Source of the DNA: Phycisphaerae bacterium
GTDB taxonomy: Bacteria > Planctomycetota > Phycisphaerae > Phycisphaerales > SM1A02
DNA: 64,000 nucleotides
Direction of reading: 5' to 3'
Assembly: GCA_002717655.1 (NCBI GenBank)
Contig: PBAY01000039.1
Span: 62,001-126,000, forward strand
Under the pieces are notes generated by a model. That model was not told the origin of the DNA. It made no database searches and saw only the letters and a list, made by a program, of their open reading frames with translations. Made by a program: the position numbers and the translations under genes. Shown here in pieces: positions 7,083 to 20,571 of this stretch. Each line of letters opens with the position of its first letter. Positions within the stretch are counted from its first letter, which is position 1.

Positions 7083-10000
7083 GCCATGATTGCACACTCA
7101 TCACGGCCAATGCCGGTTGCGGCAAGACCTGGACGTTGGCGAACCGCTGCATTGGTTGGATGGTGGCCCAGCGCAGGGCCACCGGCCACGCCCAGCCTTC
7201 TGGACTTGTGGCGGCGACGTTCACACGAAAGGCCGCCGGTGAGATTCTTCACCGTTTGCTGGCTCATCTTTCGCAGGCATCACTTGATCCATCCTCGATC
7301 GATCTGTTCAAGGAGGGATTTGGTCTCGATCCAGTGCCCACTCAGGACGAACTTCTGGGTGTTCTCGAGGATGTCGTCGCAGCACTGCATCGGCTTCAGT
7401 TCGGCACACTTGATGGTTTCTATCATCGGATCGCCGCAACCTTCGCGGGTGAGATCAACATGCCTTCCGGCTGGACCATCGGTGATGAGCCGACGCTTGC
7501 AGCCATCCAGATCCAGTCATTCGATGAACTGCTGAGTCAGTGTGATGATGAGATGATCGAGACGCTTGTTCTGCAGGCTGAACGAGACATCATCAAATCC
7601 CAGGTACACGAAAATATACTTCCGACCATTTTCGGGAAAGCGCATGGCGGGGGTCTTCTTTCACTCTGGCGCCAGACACTCCTTGATTGTGGAGACGATC
7701 GAGCCTGGAGATTCCTTCTTGAACTACCAGCGGATTCAATCTCTCCGGGCGCTTCAAGACTTGCAGATGATCGGATTCTTGATGCATGTCATTCAATCAC
7801 GCGGGCTCCACTTCCACTGACCAAGAAGGAAGTCGAAGATAAACGCTGGGATACCGCTCGTCAGAAGCTTCTTGATGCCGTGAGTAACCGGCAATGGCAA
7901 GCAGTACTTGATTCATCATTGGTTGCCTCAATTGCCTTCGACAATACCTATTACGGACATCTGGCTCCTGAGGAATTGGCGAATGCCATTGAGCCAATAC
8001 TTGGCCACGCCAGAGCCTGTCTTGTCGATCGGTTGAAGGCAAGAATGACCTCATGGATCATTCTTCTGACTGGGCTCGACAAGACCACGGATCGCTGTCA
8101 GCGTGAACGGGGGGTCTACAGTTTTCAGGATGTCGCCTACTACCTGGCGCGTGCGAATGTTCTGAACACGATTGATCGGGATGTTCTTCAATTCAGATTG
8201 GATTCGGAAATCCGCGATCTGGCGTTGGATGAGTTCCAGGACACCTCCGAATCACAGTTCACGGTGATCAAACCGGTCATCGAAGAGTTGTTTTCCGGCC
8301 AGGGCTCCCACGATCTTCCACGCAGATTCCTTGTCGTGGCTGATCCAAAGCAATCCATCTATGGATGGAGAGGGGGCACGCCCTCGTTGCTTGGCAAGCT
8401 TGAGCACATGGGCGATGAACGCCTGAATCATGGAACATTGGCGAAGAGTTATCGTTCCGGACCTGAAGTAATCGACTTCGTGAACATGGTCTTTGATGAT
8501 TTGAAGGGAAATGAAGCGCTGGTGAGTGAGGCACATCCTCATGTGCCCATTGAAACCTATGAAGCGTGCGGGCTTGAAGCTCCATCCGACGAACAGACTC
8601 CGGTCATGCGAGCGATCGGGAACTGGAAGTTTCAGGAACATCTGACTGCCCGGACGGATCTCAAAGGCGGCATTCTTGCCTGGCGATTCGATCCGAGAGC
8701 TCGACTTGATCCTGATGAGAAGTTGAACAAGGAAGCCGTCATCGGATCAATGGCTGATGAGATCGTCCGCGTCGTGAAGGATCGCATGACGCGTTCCAGC
8801 ACGATTGGAATTCTGCTTACGACCAATGATCAGGTAGCCGAAGTCGTTGCCGCACTTCGTGAAGCGGGTATCGAGGCCAGTCAGGAGGGTGGTGGTGCGC
8901 TGGCTTCCTATCTGGTGATCCAGACCATTCTTGATCTACTCAGGTTGGCGGAACATCCGGATCACCGCGAGTCGGCCTACTTAGTTTCTCATTCACCATT
9001 GGGTGAACTGGTGGGCCTGCCTCCACTTGAGACGATTGATCCTGATCACCGCAGCGATGTTCTGGGACAGGTATCTCGAACTGTTCGACGTCGAATCATT
9101 GATGAAGGGCTGGAAGGCTTTCTGATATCACTGTCTGACGATCTGCTTCCTCACACGGATGCTGAAGACAGACAGGCGATTCGTCATTGTGTTGATCAGG
9201 CTGCAGTCTGGAATCCATCGGATGTCTCGCGGCTGGAGGATTTCATTCGGCATATCGAGAGCATCTCAGCCGGTGAGCCTTCGGGTTCACCGATTCGAGT
9301 GATGACGATGCACTCGGCCAAGGGTCTGGAATTCGAGGAAGTCATTCTTCCACTTCTTGATGAGTTGATGGTGAAGCAGTCATCCGGCAATGGCTGCATG
9401 GGCTGGTCTCGATCAACACTCGATCCTCCTTCATTCGTCGTCCCGGAGCTTTCAAAGGATCTTCGTCCACATGTTCCATTGATCGAAATCGCGGCTCAGC
9501 GTCAGTGGGAGTTGAATCTGGGAGACCGCCTGTCACTCCTGTATGTATCACTGACACGTGCCTGTCGTGTCTTGAATCTGGTCTTTGCTGGAAGTACCAA
9601 GCCCGCCAATGACAAGTTGACGGCTGGAAACATCATTCGTGCTGCCATCCCTGAACTCGATGCTGCCGTCATGAATGGAGAAGAGGATGAGCGAGGGCGG
9701 ATCTGGATATCCGCAGACAGTGACTGGAACGATGAAGTTCTTGATGAATCAGGATCTGACCCCGTGCCGATTGGCACCCGTCCGATACGAGTCAGTCTGC
9801 CGAAGGCTGAACCTGCTGGCGCTGTTGCGCCTTCATCTTCAACCGAGCAGCAGCTCCGTGACCAGTTCAGTATCTGGGATACCCGTGCCCGCCGTCGTGG
9901 TGTTCTGATTCACGAGTTCTTCCGAGAAATCGAATGGCTTGAAGATGGACGACCAGGCAAGGAGCATCTGGAGCGGGCACTCATTCATGCCTCGATGGGA

Positions 10001-10419
10001 ACAAGCCAGCGACCGGGAAAGGCTGAGTGGGAAGAAGCCGTTGGTGTATTTGAATCGGCCATGGACGATCCAGCCATTGCCCGGCGTCTTACTCGAGCTG
10101 CCTATGAGGATCGAGGCTGTGATCGGCTCGAGGTTCTCAACGAATGGCCCATTCTCGACCATGTTGATGGTCAGCTGGTCCGAGGCCGGATCGATCGCAT
10201 GGTGATCGGATGGCGGGGAAGTGAGATAGCCTTCATCGAGATCGTTGATTTCAAGTCCGGGCGTCTCGAGGATGATGCCGCCGCTGCCGAGTCTGTCGAG
10301 CATTATCGATCCCAGATCGAGTTCTATGTCGCATCGGTTCTGGCCCACTATGGCTCTGATGTCGATCCAGCGACGGTCAGCGGGAGACTCCTGTTCATTG
10401 AAGCCGGTCGCGACCTACC

Positions 10420-12674
<2,255 letters not shown>

Positions 12675-12675
12675 T

Positions 12676-13536
12676 TCACCTGGTCACGATGTCATGTGCT
12701 TCGAGGAACTGCCGTATTTCGGCTCGTTCTCTGCGCATCTCATCATCATCATCCAGCCAGTTGTGCGTTCCCCGGAGGGTGACAAGTCTGCTGTCCGGTG
12801 CCAGTTGATCCAGCATTGATGCGTGCTGAGGCGGAATGATCTGATCTCGATCACGTGTCAGGATCAGAATCGGCATGTCCACCTCCTGTACGGCAAGATC
12901 GGTTCGGAAGGGGCTGCGGACCATGAATGGCGGCACTCCGAATTTCCATGCCATCGTGTCCAGTCTCGCCGGTGGAACGATCATGGCCATGGCGTTTGGA
13001 GGATGAGTTCTGGCTACTTGCGAGAGAACGCCCGTTCCGATCGATCGCCCCAGATATCCAACGCGAGTTTCATCGATATCCGTTCGCTTGAGTATCTGTT
13101 CAACAAGTTGGACTGTGTCGGCAACGATTGCCCTTTGTGAAGGTGATCCACTGGATCGCCCATATCCACGATATTCAATCAGCGCGACAGCTGTTCCTGA
13201 TTCAGCCAACCATTGCAGGTCGAGGTTGTCGTCAATCACCTCACCATTACCGTGTGCAAAGAACACGATTGGAGCAGGCTGATCTGGTTCAAGGCCTTCT
13301 GCAGGCATGAGCCATGCTTCGACACGATTTCCATCGGCTGTATCAAGCCAGATGGACTCGATCCCGGGTGGCGTGGATTTCATGATTCGATAGTCTTCGA
13401 TCATTCCGCGGGGAAACATGATGCGATGCTGAAGTGACCACACGGCGGCTATCCACAGCAGCCAGACAATGATGATGAGCAGCAGCATTCGAAGAAGTCT
13501 AGCAATCCAGTTGTGCTTCTTGGTTTGAGTCGTCAT
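12676..13536 (-). CDS. Membrane-anchored alpha/beta hydrolase (Bem46/ABHD13-like)
   Basis: A protein of 286 aa with an N-terminal membrane anchor (about residues 12-33) followed by QHRIMFPRG, a sequence type common in the Bem46/ABHD13 group. The oxyanion motif is FFAHGNGE, the nucleophile elbow is GRSIGTG, the acid is likely Asp in TRDRDQIIP, and the His is in RGTHNW. Substrate is unknown; esterase or thioesterase activity is likely. The ATG at 13536 is preferred over a TTG one codon earlier and lies directly after the permease stop codon, so the gene is probably the last of the peptide-transporter operon. Confidence 0.8.
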   Translation of the reverse strand: MTTQTKKHNWIARLLRMLLLIIIVWLLWIAAVWSLQHRIMFPRGMIEDYRIMKSTPPGIESIWLDTADGNRVEAWLMPAEGLEPDQPAPIVFFAHGNGEVIDDNLDLQWLAESGTAVALIEYRGYGRSSGSPSQRAIVADTVQLVEQILKRTDIDETRVGYLGRSIGTGVLSQVARTHPPNAMAMIVPPARLDTMAWKFGVPPFMVRSPFRTDLAVQEVDMPILILTRDRDQIIPPQHASMLDQLAPDSRLVTLRGTHNWLDDDDEMRRERAEIRQFLEAHDIVTR

Positions 13537-13539
13537 CAA

Positions 13540-14496
13540 TCAGGCCATCCTGATTCTGGGATCAAACCAGCTGTAGAGCAGATCAACTGCAAGATTGAAG
13601 AGAACCAGCAGGCCGCTGTATACGAGTACGACACCCATGATCAAGGTGATGTCCTTCCCAAGGACAGCTTCAACAAAGTGATTGCCGACACCAGGCACGG
13701 CAAAGACACGTTCGACGACGAATGAACCAGTCATGGCGGCGGCTGTTGCAGGCCCCAGATAGGACAGGACGGGCAAAAATGCATTGCGAAGTGCATGACG
13801 AAGCAGAATCGTGTGCTCGGGTATCCCGAGAGATCTCAAGGTTCGAACATGATCAGAAGCAAGCTGTTCCATGACTCCAACCCGTATCAGTCGACTGATA
13901 TAGGCCGCGAATGGAAGAGACAGGGCCAGTGATGGAAGAATGAGGTGTTTCAATTGTCCCCACCCGCTTACCGGGAACCAGTCGAGCCAGAGCCCGCCTG
14001 CGACAAGCATGGCGGTGCCCGTAACGAATGCCGGGAGACTGATACCGGCCAGCGCAACAAGGAGGCTGCAGAAGTCGAAGAATGATCCAGGCTTTGCTGC
14101 AGCAAGTACGCCGGTGAAGATTCCGATGAAGCAGGCGAGCATGATGGCTGACAGCCCGAGTGTCATCGAAATGGGCAGTTGTTCAAGAAGAATCTCATTG
14201 ACCGTCCAGTTCTCATGCCGAAGGCTCGGGCCCAGATCAAACACGGGCCCCTGTTGATCACCGATGACCCAGGAGACGCCGCTGGCCTTTCCGAGATAGT
14301 CCCAATAGAAATACCAGGGGTCGTCAAGGTTGTATTGCTTGTTCATCGCCTCGATGACTTCATCAGGAGGCCTTCGTCCATCAGACTTCTCAAGAGGACT
14401 TCCAGGTATCAGCCAGACGAGCGAGAAAGTAACGGTATAGACCGCGAGCAGGATCAGTGGAAGCTGTAGAAGTCGTCGCAGGAGCAGGCGTTTCAT
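13540..14496 (-). CDS. ABC transporter permease, OppB/DppB type
   Basis: A protein of 318 aa with an N-terminal helix, a 100-residue loop typical of OppB (including LDDPWYFYWDYLG) and five further helices. The coupling-loop region reads HVRTLRSLGIPEHTILLRHALRN, close to the EAA motif that contacts the ATPase. It forms the membrane channel for peptides or related solutes. Its start overlaps the binding-protein gene stop (ATGA). The usual partners, an OppC-type second permease and one or two OppD/OppF ATPases, are not encoded nearby in this window. Confidence 0.88.
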   Translation of the reverse strand: MKRLLLRRLLQLPLILLAVYTVTFSLVWLIPGSPLEKSDGRRPPDEVIEAMNKQYNLDDPWYFYWDYLGKASGVSWVIGDQQGPVFDLGPSLRHENWTVNEILLEQLPISMTLGLSAIMLACFIGIFTGVLAAAKPGSFFDFCSLLVALAGISLPAFVTGTAMLVAGGLWLDWFPVSGWGQLKHLILPSLALSLPFAAYISRLIRVGVMEQLASDHVRTLRSLGIPEHTILLRHALRNAFLPVLSYLGPATAAAMTGSFVVERVFAVPGVGNHFVEAVLGKDITLIMGVVLVYSGLLVLFNLAVDLLYSWFDPRIRMA

Positions 14497-16598
14497 GGCT
14501 GAGCTCCGGGATCACGCAGATTCCAGAAGTAGTGGGTGAGGCGAGGGTGGTGAGTGACACCGGTCAGGCTTCCAGGGTCGTACATGGTGACGTCGATGGC
14601 CTGACAGATCGGAAGCATTGGAAGATCCTGCTGGAAGAGTCTCGCCTCGAGTGCAGCCAGATCACGCAGACGCTTGTCAGGATCTGCTTCCAAGGTTGCA
14701 GCCAGCAGTACGTCATCAACTTCCTGATTCTTGAACCCTCTCACATTGTTCCCATCCTTTGAATGGAAGAGATCGAGAAAGGTCGTCGGGTCTCCATAAT
14801 CGCCATACCAGCGTGCGCCGCCAATCATGTAGTTGCCCTGCCGAAGATCATCCTTGTAGAACTTGATTTCCTGTCCGATGAGGATGACTGGAATGCCAAG
14901 TTCCCGTTCCCATTGATCCCGGAGCTCGACGGAGATCCGTCCGAATCTGGGAGAGCTTGTTGAATACAGCAGTTCAACATCGGGGAATGGTTCACCGGCT
15001 TCATTTTCCAGACGTCCATCTCCATCGCGATCGACCCAGCCCGCGGATGCAAGTTCAGCACGAGCCTGTTCCGGGTCATACCCCAGACCGACAGGAGAGA
15101 CATATCCGGGTATAGAGTTCGGAGGTACGAACGTAGAGGCAATTGGCTCCTTCATGCGTGTCACGCCTTCGACGATATTCTGCTTGTTGGACGCCAGTGC
15201 GAAGGCACGACGCACACGAGCATCCGCAAATGGATTTGGTCGTCCATCTGAGAGCAGGGGACGACAGTTGAAGGAGAAGTAGTCGGTTCCGAATCCAGGG
15301 ATGGCGTGTATGTCCGCCCGTTCTCCATCCGACTTCTGTTTCAACAGATCAATTCTGCATTCCGCGCTTACGCCAGGCAGCCAGTCCACTTCACCCTTGA
15401 GAAATGCCAGAACTGCTGTATTTGGATCTGCAATTGAACGAATCTCGATCGAGTCGAAGCCAGCAAGATCCGGGTTGTGAAACTTGGGTGATCGCGAGAG
15501 CCGCAGATCACGCTTGTATCGCCACTCATCAAGCTGGTACGGCCCATTGCCGACCAGCTTTCCTGCCCGAGCCCAACCATGTGATTGAATGGCGCGACCG
15601 GTGACCGGTGAAATCTCGATTCGTTCCTGATCGATCAGAGGAGGCTGCTCAACCGTATGCCACCCGGATTGCAGTATCGCTTGATTGGTTTCTTCATCAA
15701 CCACCCAACCTTCCACGACCGGGCGATAGACCGGACTTGAGGGACCGAATGCCAGCAGATCTGGAAAGTAGGGGACTGGTGTTTCAAGTTCGATGGTCAG
15801 TTCATGATCATTGTTGACGACCACACCTACATCTCGAGTGTAGACCTGTTCCGCCTGTTTCCACATCCATTCGGCTTCCGCCTGCCTTGACGCGGAATCC
15901 TGCAGAGACAGAAACAGAGCTTCATGCGCTGGCGAAAGAAGGAGTTGCTTCCTGATGTGATCCGGGTCATCCGTCTTGAGAGCGTCCAGGAGTAACAGAC
16001 GCTCATTCTGAAGTTCGATCGCTGGATTCCAGGCCACGGCTTCAGGGAGATCATCAGCTGATCCGAGTACCTTGAATCGCTCAAGCATGTTCGCCGTGCT
16101 CTTGCCAACATTCTTCTTGTCTTCCCAGGGGTTGGCCGTGAACCCATCGAGTTGTGCAGTCCGCCATGTCCAGAAGTCCGTTGAACCTCTGATCTTCCAG
16201 AAGAGCTTGGTGTAATCCGCGGCGGTATCGGGCAGCAGAAGCCGCATCCAGGACCACGCGAAATCATGAGCTGTCACTGGTGCGCCATTGCTCCAACGAG
16301 CATCCGGTCTGAGTTTGAATTTCAGAACACGTCCACCATCTTCTGCTGTCCAGCTGGAAGCAGCAGCTGGTTCAAGTGTGAAATCCTCGATGTTCCATCG
16401 CAGCAGCCCTTCGTACAGGGCATAGGCCATGCGGAGATCGACTAGATAAGCCATTCGTTGTGGATCAAGCGTGAAGACTTCATTCTCGTTGGCTACCACC
16501 AGATCCGCACGGGGTCGTGAATCTCCGAAGGACATCACGAAACCGATCAGAAGAACAAGAAGCAGCAATGGAAGCAGCAGACGACTCACGACAGGCAA
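14493..16598 (-). CDS. ABC transporter substrate-binding protein, OppA family (SBP type 5)
   Basis: A 701-aa exported protein that should bind peptides or similar solutes outside the membrane. A hydrophobic leader (about residues 6-25) is followed by the family's opening pattern, with LVVANENEVFTLDPQ and ALYEGLLRWN. Characteristic blocks appear later: SSWTAEDGGRVLKFKLR, APVTAHDFAWSWMRL, VGNGPYQLDEWRYK, the DARVRRAFALASNKQNIV block and GYDPEQARAELASAGW. It is longer than the usual 500-600 aa because of an insert around residues 110-280. The first possible start is TTG; a GTG at 16589 is as likely. It is the first gene of the OppA-OppB-hydrolase unit. Confidence 0.9.
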   Translation of the reverse strand: MPVVSRLLLPLLLLVLLIGFVMSFGDSRPRADLVVANENEVFTLDPQRMAYLVDLRMAYALYEGLLRWNIEDFTLEPAAASSWTAEDGGRVLKFKLRPDARWSNGAPVTAHDFAWSWMRLLLPDTAADYTKLFWKIRGSTDFWTWRTAQLDGFTANPWEDKKNVGKSTANMLERFKVLGSADDLPEAVAWNPAIELQNERLLLLDALKTDDPDHIRKQLLLSPAHEALFLSLQDSASRQAEAEWMWKQAEQVYTRDVGVVVNNDHELTIELETPVPYFPDLLAFGPSSPVYRPVVEGWVVDEETNQAILQSGWHTVEQPPLIDQERIEISPVTGRAIQSHGWARAGKLVGNGPYQLDEWRYKRDLRLSRSPKFHNPDLAGFDSIEIRSIADPNTAVLAFLKGEVDWLPGVSAECRIDLLKQKSDGERADIHAIPGFGTDYFSFNCRPLLSDGRPNPFADARVRRAFALASNKQNIVEGVTRMKEPIASTFVPPNSIPGYVSPVGLGYDPEQARAELASAGWVDRDGDGRLENEAGEPFPDVELLYSTSSPRFGRISVELRDQWERELGIPVILIGQEIKFYKDDLRQGNYMIGGARWYGDYGDPTTFLDLFHSKDGNNVRGFKNQEVDDVLLAATLEADPDKRLRDLAALEARLFQQDLPMLPICQAIDVTMYDPGSLTGVTHHPRLTHYFWNLRDPGAQP

Positions 16599-16671
16599 AG
16601 TGTAGCTCTGCGATGATCGTGGGTGTCGGATCCCTTGATTTCAATGAAAGACAGCTGCCTGACAGCTGTTC

Positions 16672-17757
16672 CTACTTGTAGGGAGCTGCGGTCAGAATCG
16701 ACTTCCATCGATCCTGACTTCGCTCAAGAGCAGAGAGATCGCCTTTGCTCCATGAGACTCCACCATCAGTCGTATCCGGAGAAGTCTGGCTTGATCGAAT
16801 ATTGGAATCGATCAACTTCAACGTATTTTCCATTGAATTGATCAACATCGGAACGCTTCTGGACAACTCTGGATCGGCACGGAGCTTGTCATTGTTGACG
16901 ATGATCACTTTGTAGACACGGCCCATGAGCGGGGCGGATTGAAGTCCAATGGCTCGTTGTTGTTGCTGAAGGTTCGGATCGATGTATTGATTCCGAATCA
17001 GGATCAGTGAAGGTTGAAGGGCCTTCACCATCATTGATGCAGCCTTTCCTTCCTCCAGAGATTTGATCTGTTCATCAAGTACTTCCATCTCGAACTGGAT
17101 TGCCGTGGCACGAAGTTCCTCACCACCGAGATTCTTTGGACGACCATTGAGAACAGCCTGATTCAGTGTTTCCATGGCTCGTTGCAGCACAAGTGGATTG
17201 GTTTCAACCTGAGCGCTTCCTGCGAGTGTCCGTAGAATTCCCCTGAGCTTGTCAAATCGGATTGTTTCGTCATTGATGAAGCGACTCACACCAATGACGG
17301 ACCAGAGCCGTATTTCAGGACGTGACTCATCATCAATGTGGATATGCTCCTCCAGGAGCGACAGGGCACTTGGCGTCGAGAGTGCCGTAGCGACTTGAAT
17401 GGCATTGACCGCGTGATATCGACTGTCACCATTGATGATTTCACGTAGCTTCGGAATGAGCGCTTTGCCGTAGGTTGTCCGGAACATCAGGCTTGCCGGT
17501 CTGCCTGAGATGACCCGTAGTGGTCGAGTCAGTTTGTTTCTCGCTTCACGGACAGTTTCAGAATCCTTGTTTCCAAGTTGCTCAACCCAGTAGGTCGCGT
17601 ATTCATTGATCTGGGCAATCTGTGAATCATTCAATGAAGTGGCAGTGCTGAGCCGTTCAATGCTCTCCGGAGCAGCCATGGCCGGGCCATGCCAGACGGT
17701 GATGGTGGCAATCAGAACAAGAAGGTGTCGAAGTCGAATGGGCATTTCGTAAGCCAT
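16672..17757 (-). CDS. Secreted HEAT-repeat-like protein of unknown function
   Basis: A 361-aa protein with a signal peptide (RHLLVLIATITVWHGPAMA). Translation may start at the second Met (17745). The mature part is helical. In the middle, SRYHAVNAIQVATALSTP and EIRLWSVIGVSRFIND have the look of HEAT-type repeats, consistent with a binding scaffold. No catalytic motif is seen. It lies 73 bases upstream of the oppA-like gene on the same strand and is divergent from the large repeat protein to its right. Function unknown. Confidence 0.7.
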   Translation of the reverse strand: MAYEMPIRLRHLLVLIATITVWHGPAMAAPESIERLSTATSLNDSQIAQINEYATYWVEQLGNKDSETVREARNKLTRPLRVISGRPASLMFRTTYGKALIPKLREIINGDSRYHAVNAIQVATALSTPSALSLLEEHIHIDDESRPEIRLWSVIGVSRFINDETIRFDKLRGILRTLAGSAQVETNPLVLQRAMETLNQAVLNGRPKNLGGEELRATAIQFEMEVLDEQIKSLEEGKAASMMVKALQPSLILIRNQYIDPNLQQQQRAIGLQSAPLMGRVYKVIIVNNDKLRADPELSRSVPMLINSMENTLKLIDSNIRSSQTSPDTTDGGVSWSKGDLSALERSQDRWKSILTAAPYK

Positions 17758-18057
17758 AATGAAGGAAGCACTTTCAAGAAATCGAAATAGCCAATCGGCT
17801 TGATTGACGATGCTGGGCGGTCCCCAGATGGGGGGTCAGGAGCGTGACGGTATCAACGCTGGCTGGCCATTGTCAACGATTTGAGGCAAGCCGCCAAGGG
17901 CCTGCGATTTCTTCCAGATCTGCCCAGTGGCAGTCCTCACGGCCCCTTCCTACCATCGAATGGGTTGGAAGGGCCCTTGTGGCCGCCTTTCCGCCCGAAT
18001 TGCCTGATAGCATTGGTCTTCAACACCCCTCCAGGCCCTCTGAGAAATCCAATTCCC
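17758..18057. other. Divergent intergenic region with a GC-rich hairpin
   Basis: These 300 bases separate two divergent secreted-protein genes, so both promoters should lie here; I see no convincing -10/-35 pair. The main structure is an inverted repeat at 17941-17975, with arms GGCCCCTTCC and GGAAGGGCC around an inner ACCAT/ATGGGT pairing. No T-run follows. A smaller CCCC-AGAT-GGGG hairpin lies near 17823-17836. An open frame running from 17881 into the next gene has no signal peptide or ribosome site and was not used. Confidence 0.5.
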
Positions 18058-20571
18058 ATGATCGGAAGCTTGTCCAGACCCCTCTTTCTCGTCCTGAGCA
18101 GCCTTGTCCTTATGCTCGGGGCTACCTCGAGCCAGCTGAGGTCTGAGGATGTCTTTCGTCCTGTTGAGGGAGGATCCCAGATCATACGTGACCGCCTGGC
18201 GACGGTCTTCGCTCGGTATGCGAACGATCTGCTTTCCAGCCAGCTGCTCAATGTTGCTGGGATGCAGGTTTCGATGGATCTCCTGATCGAATCGGCACGA
18301 TTGAATCCCGCTGAACCCGCAACATGGCGGAAGATCATTCTTCTCGCACTGTCAACCGATCAGGAAGAATTGCTTGAGGAAGCGACTCATAACCTTCTTG
18401 TTCATGCTCCGAATGATCTGAAGGCACAACTGAGTCGACTTGATGCAGCCATTGATCAATTCAATACCGCGGATGAAATGATTGCAGCATTGGAGCAATT
18501 GCTTTCACCTCAGGCGATTGGTTCAATTGGACCTGAACTCGCTGCACGCATGTCTTTCCGTCTGGCCGACCTTCATCGCCGCAGAGGCGATATCCAGGAA
18601 TTCAGTCGTTGGCTTGGTGAATCGATAGCACTTGATCCCACCTATTCCGACGCAGTTGGTCTTGCCACTGGATTCCTCAAGGACCGAATGCCCAACCGGG
18701 TGGCTTACACCGAGTTGCTGCTTGAGCTTCTGACGGCTGATCTGACGGACGATCAGATCATGGAAACACTCAACATGTATCTGCTGGATTCAGGTTCATA
18801 CAAAGCAGCGGACCGAATGGTTCGCATGCGACTGGATCAGCTTGATGCAGCTGGAGCTGCTGCAGGCAGTGGCATCTATGCCAAGATGGCGCTGGCTCAA
18901 TGGGGCAATCGAAAACCGGATGATGCGATCCAGACCATCACACGTCGCAAACAGATGTTGAACAACGTCTATGAGTCACTCTGGAAGCTTGAAAACCCAT
19001 CCAGAGCTCCCATGGAACCAGCGACAGCTGAAGCACCATTGCCACCAACACTGGCGGCTATTCAGGCGATTCTGCTGCGAGATGCGGAAGATTTCATTCG
19101 TCAGGATGCCATTGAAGATCTCATTCTGTCAGTCAACTTTGAAATCGGGTTGTCAGACATGGCCTCTGAGAGCAATTCAGCTCGTGTGGACCGAGTGTTG
19201 CACAACTACTGGTTCATGTTGTGGCTTGATGTTGACGACGCCTTGATCAATACGACTTTCAAGGACATGGAGTCGCTGAAAGCGAGCCTTTCGGACAGTG
19301 CTTTGCAGCGTATTGAGGCATGGAATCTGCTCAGAGCAGGGGACCCTGCTGCTGCAGCCGAAATGTTCAAGGAAGATCAATCGGATCATGTCATGACGCA
19401 GATCGGTCTGGCCAAGTGCTATCTGCAAATGGGTCATGATCGAGATGCTGCCGAGATATTGCTGGGCATCTGGAACAACAGCAAGAACCAGATCAGCGGA
19501 CTCTGGGCGCGTGATGAACTCGAGCGTCTCCTCGGCGTTGAACTGCCGATGTCAGAAGAAGCCGTTTTGATGGAGCAGGCAGTCGATCGTCTGCCAGATC
19601 TGTTTGACCGTGTTCCAAAGGATCCTCGTCTTGCCTTGACCATGAGACTCCGCCCCGTGTCGGAGTCCTATCAAGCCTATGAGCCGATCCTCATCGAGAT
19701 CACGATTACCAACAACACACCGTTGCCATTGGCCATTGATCAGGATGGTCCGATCCAGAACCTGATTCTGCTTGAAGGCATGGTCGACGTTCCCTATGGG
19801 GGCGATACGACAGGACCGGGAACCATCATCGAACTGGAGGAGAAGCTCCGGTTGATGCCATTCCAGTCATTGACCAATGTGGTGGATCTTCGCCGTTACT
19901 GGATTGGCAGCTACATCGATCGATATCCACTCTATGGCGCAACCATCAATCTCACAGCCATGTTGAATTGGCGCATCGAGACAGGTCCGACGACAAGAAA
20001 ACCCGCACATCTACCTGGATTGATGGGCATTGAGACCGAATTGAAGGATATCCGGGTTGATGGTCAGCGAGTCAATGAAGTCTGGGCCAGACGGGTAATC
20101 GAGAATCTCAAGGGAGAGGATATTTCTCCATCGGAGTTGACTGACGCAGTCCTTCTTACCTTTGTCATCGCAAGTAATGAAGGAAGTCTCATCGCCGAGC
20201 CACTTCCTGAGGAAGTGATCGTAAGTGCCATTGACACGATCATCGCGACCTATCCAAGGCTGGACACTGTTTCGCAAGCCTGGTTGTTATCCATGATGAA
20301 GCGCTCGCCACGCCTTGAACCTCTTTGGGAAATGGGTTTCAACAGTGTTGAGACGATGACGAAGATCATTCAGTTGATGCGGATCATGGATTCAGCCCGA
20401 GAAGCGGATAATCTCGAATCGATTCTTGATAATGCAGATGTGATCTCCGCCTTGAATTCCCCGGATCACATCGTCAACGGTCTGGCTGTCTGGATGGAAC
20501 AGACTGCCCAACTTGTGCGTGACAGGCGACTCGAGCGACTCACGGGTGAAGATGGCAAGGACGACGAATGA
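18058..20571 (+). CDS. Large exported TPR-like repeat protein
   Basis: An 837-aa protein. The ATG chosen starts a signal peptide (SRPLFLVLSSLVLMLGATSSQ). The long middle part is helical with TPR-like units such as PATWRKIILLALSTDQEELLEEA, SFRLADLHRRRGDIQEF and IGLAKCYLQMGHDRDAAEILLG. From about residue 550 the sequence becomes beta-rich (LTMRLRPVSESYQAYEPILIE), then ends in another helical region. It probably acts in the periplasm as a scaffold. Its stop overlaps the start of a membrane protein gene (ATGA), which suggests the two work together. No enzyme motif seen. Confidence 0.75.
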   Translation: MIGSLSRPLFLVLSSLVLMLGATSSQLRSEDVFRPVEGGSQIIRDRLATVFARYANDLLSSQLLNVAGMQVSMDLLIESARLNPAEPATWRKIILLALSTDQEELLEEATHNLLVHAPNDLKAQLSRLDAAIDQFNTADEMIAALEQLLSPQAIGSIGPELAARMSFRLADLHRRRGDIQEFSRWLGESIALDPTYSDAVGLATGFLKDRMPNRVAYTELLLELLTADLTDDQIMETLNMYLLDSGSYKAADRMVRMRLDQLDAAGAAAGSGIYAKMALAQWGNRKPDDAIQTITRRKQMLNNVYESLWKLENPSRAPMEPATAEAPLPPTLAAIQAILLRDAEDFIRQDAIEDLILSVNFEIGLSDMASESNSARVDRVLHNYWFMLWLDVDDALINTTFKDMESLKASLSDSALQRIEAWNLLRAGDPAAAAEMFKEDQSDHVMTQIGLAKCYLQMGHDRDAAEILLGIWNNSKNQISGLWARDELERLLGVELPMSEEAVLMEQAVDRLPDLFDRVPKDPRLALTMRLRPVSESYQAYEPILIEITITNNTPLPLAIDQDGPIQNLILLEGMVDVPYGGDTTGPGTIIELEEKLRLMPFQSLTNVVDLRRYWIGSYIDRYPLYGATINLTAMLNWRIETGPTTRKPAHLPGLMGIETELKDIRVDGQRVNEVWARRVIENLKGEDISPSELTDAVLLTFVIASNEGSLIAEPLPEEVIVSAIDTIIATYPRLDTVSQAWLLSMMKRSPRLEPLWEMGFNSVETMTKIIQLMRIMDSAREADNLESILDNADVISALNSPDHIVNGLAVWMEQTAQLVRDRRLERLTGEDGKDDE

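Noticed and set aside
17881-18057. N-terminal extension of the 837-aa repeat protein
   Set aside because: The extension has no signal peptide or ribosome site, crosses a GC-rich hairpin, and removes a good signal peptide from the N-terminus.
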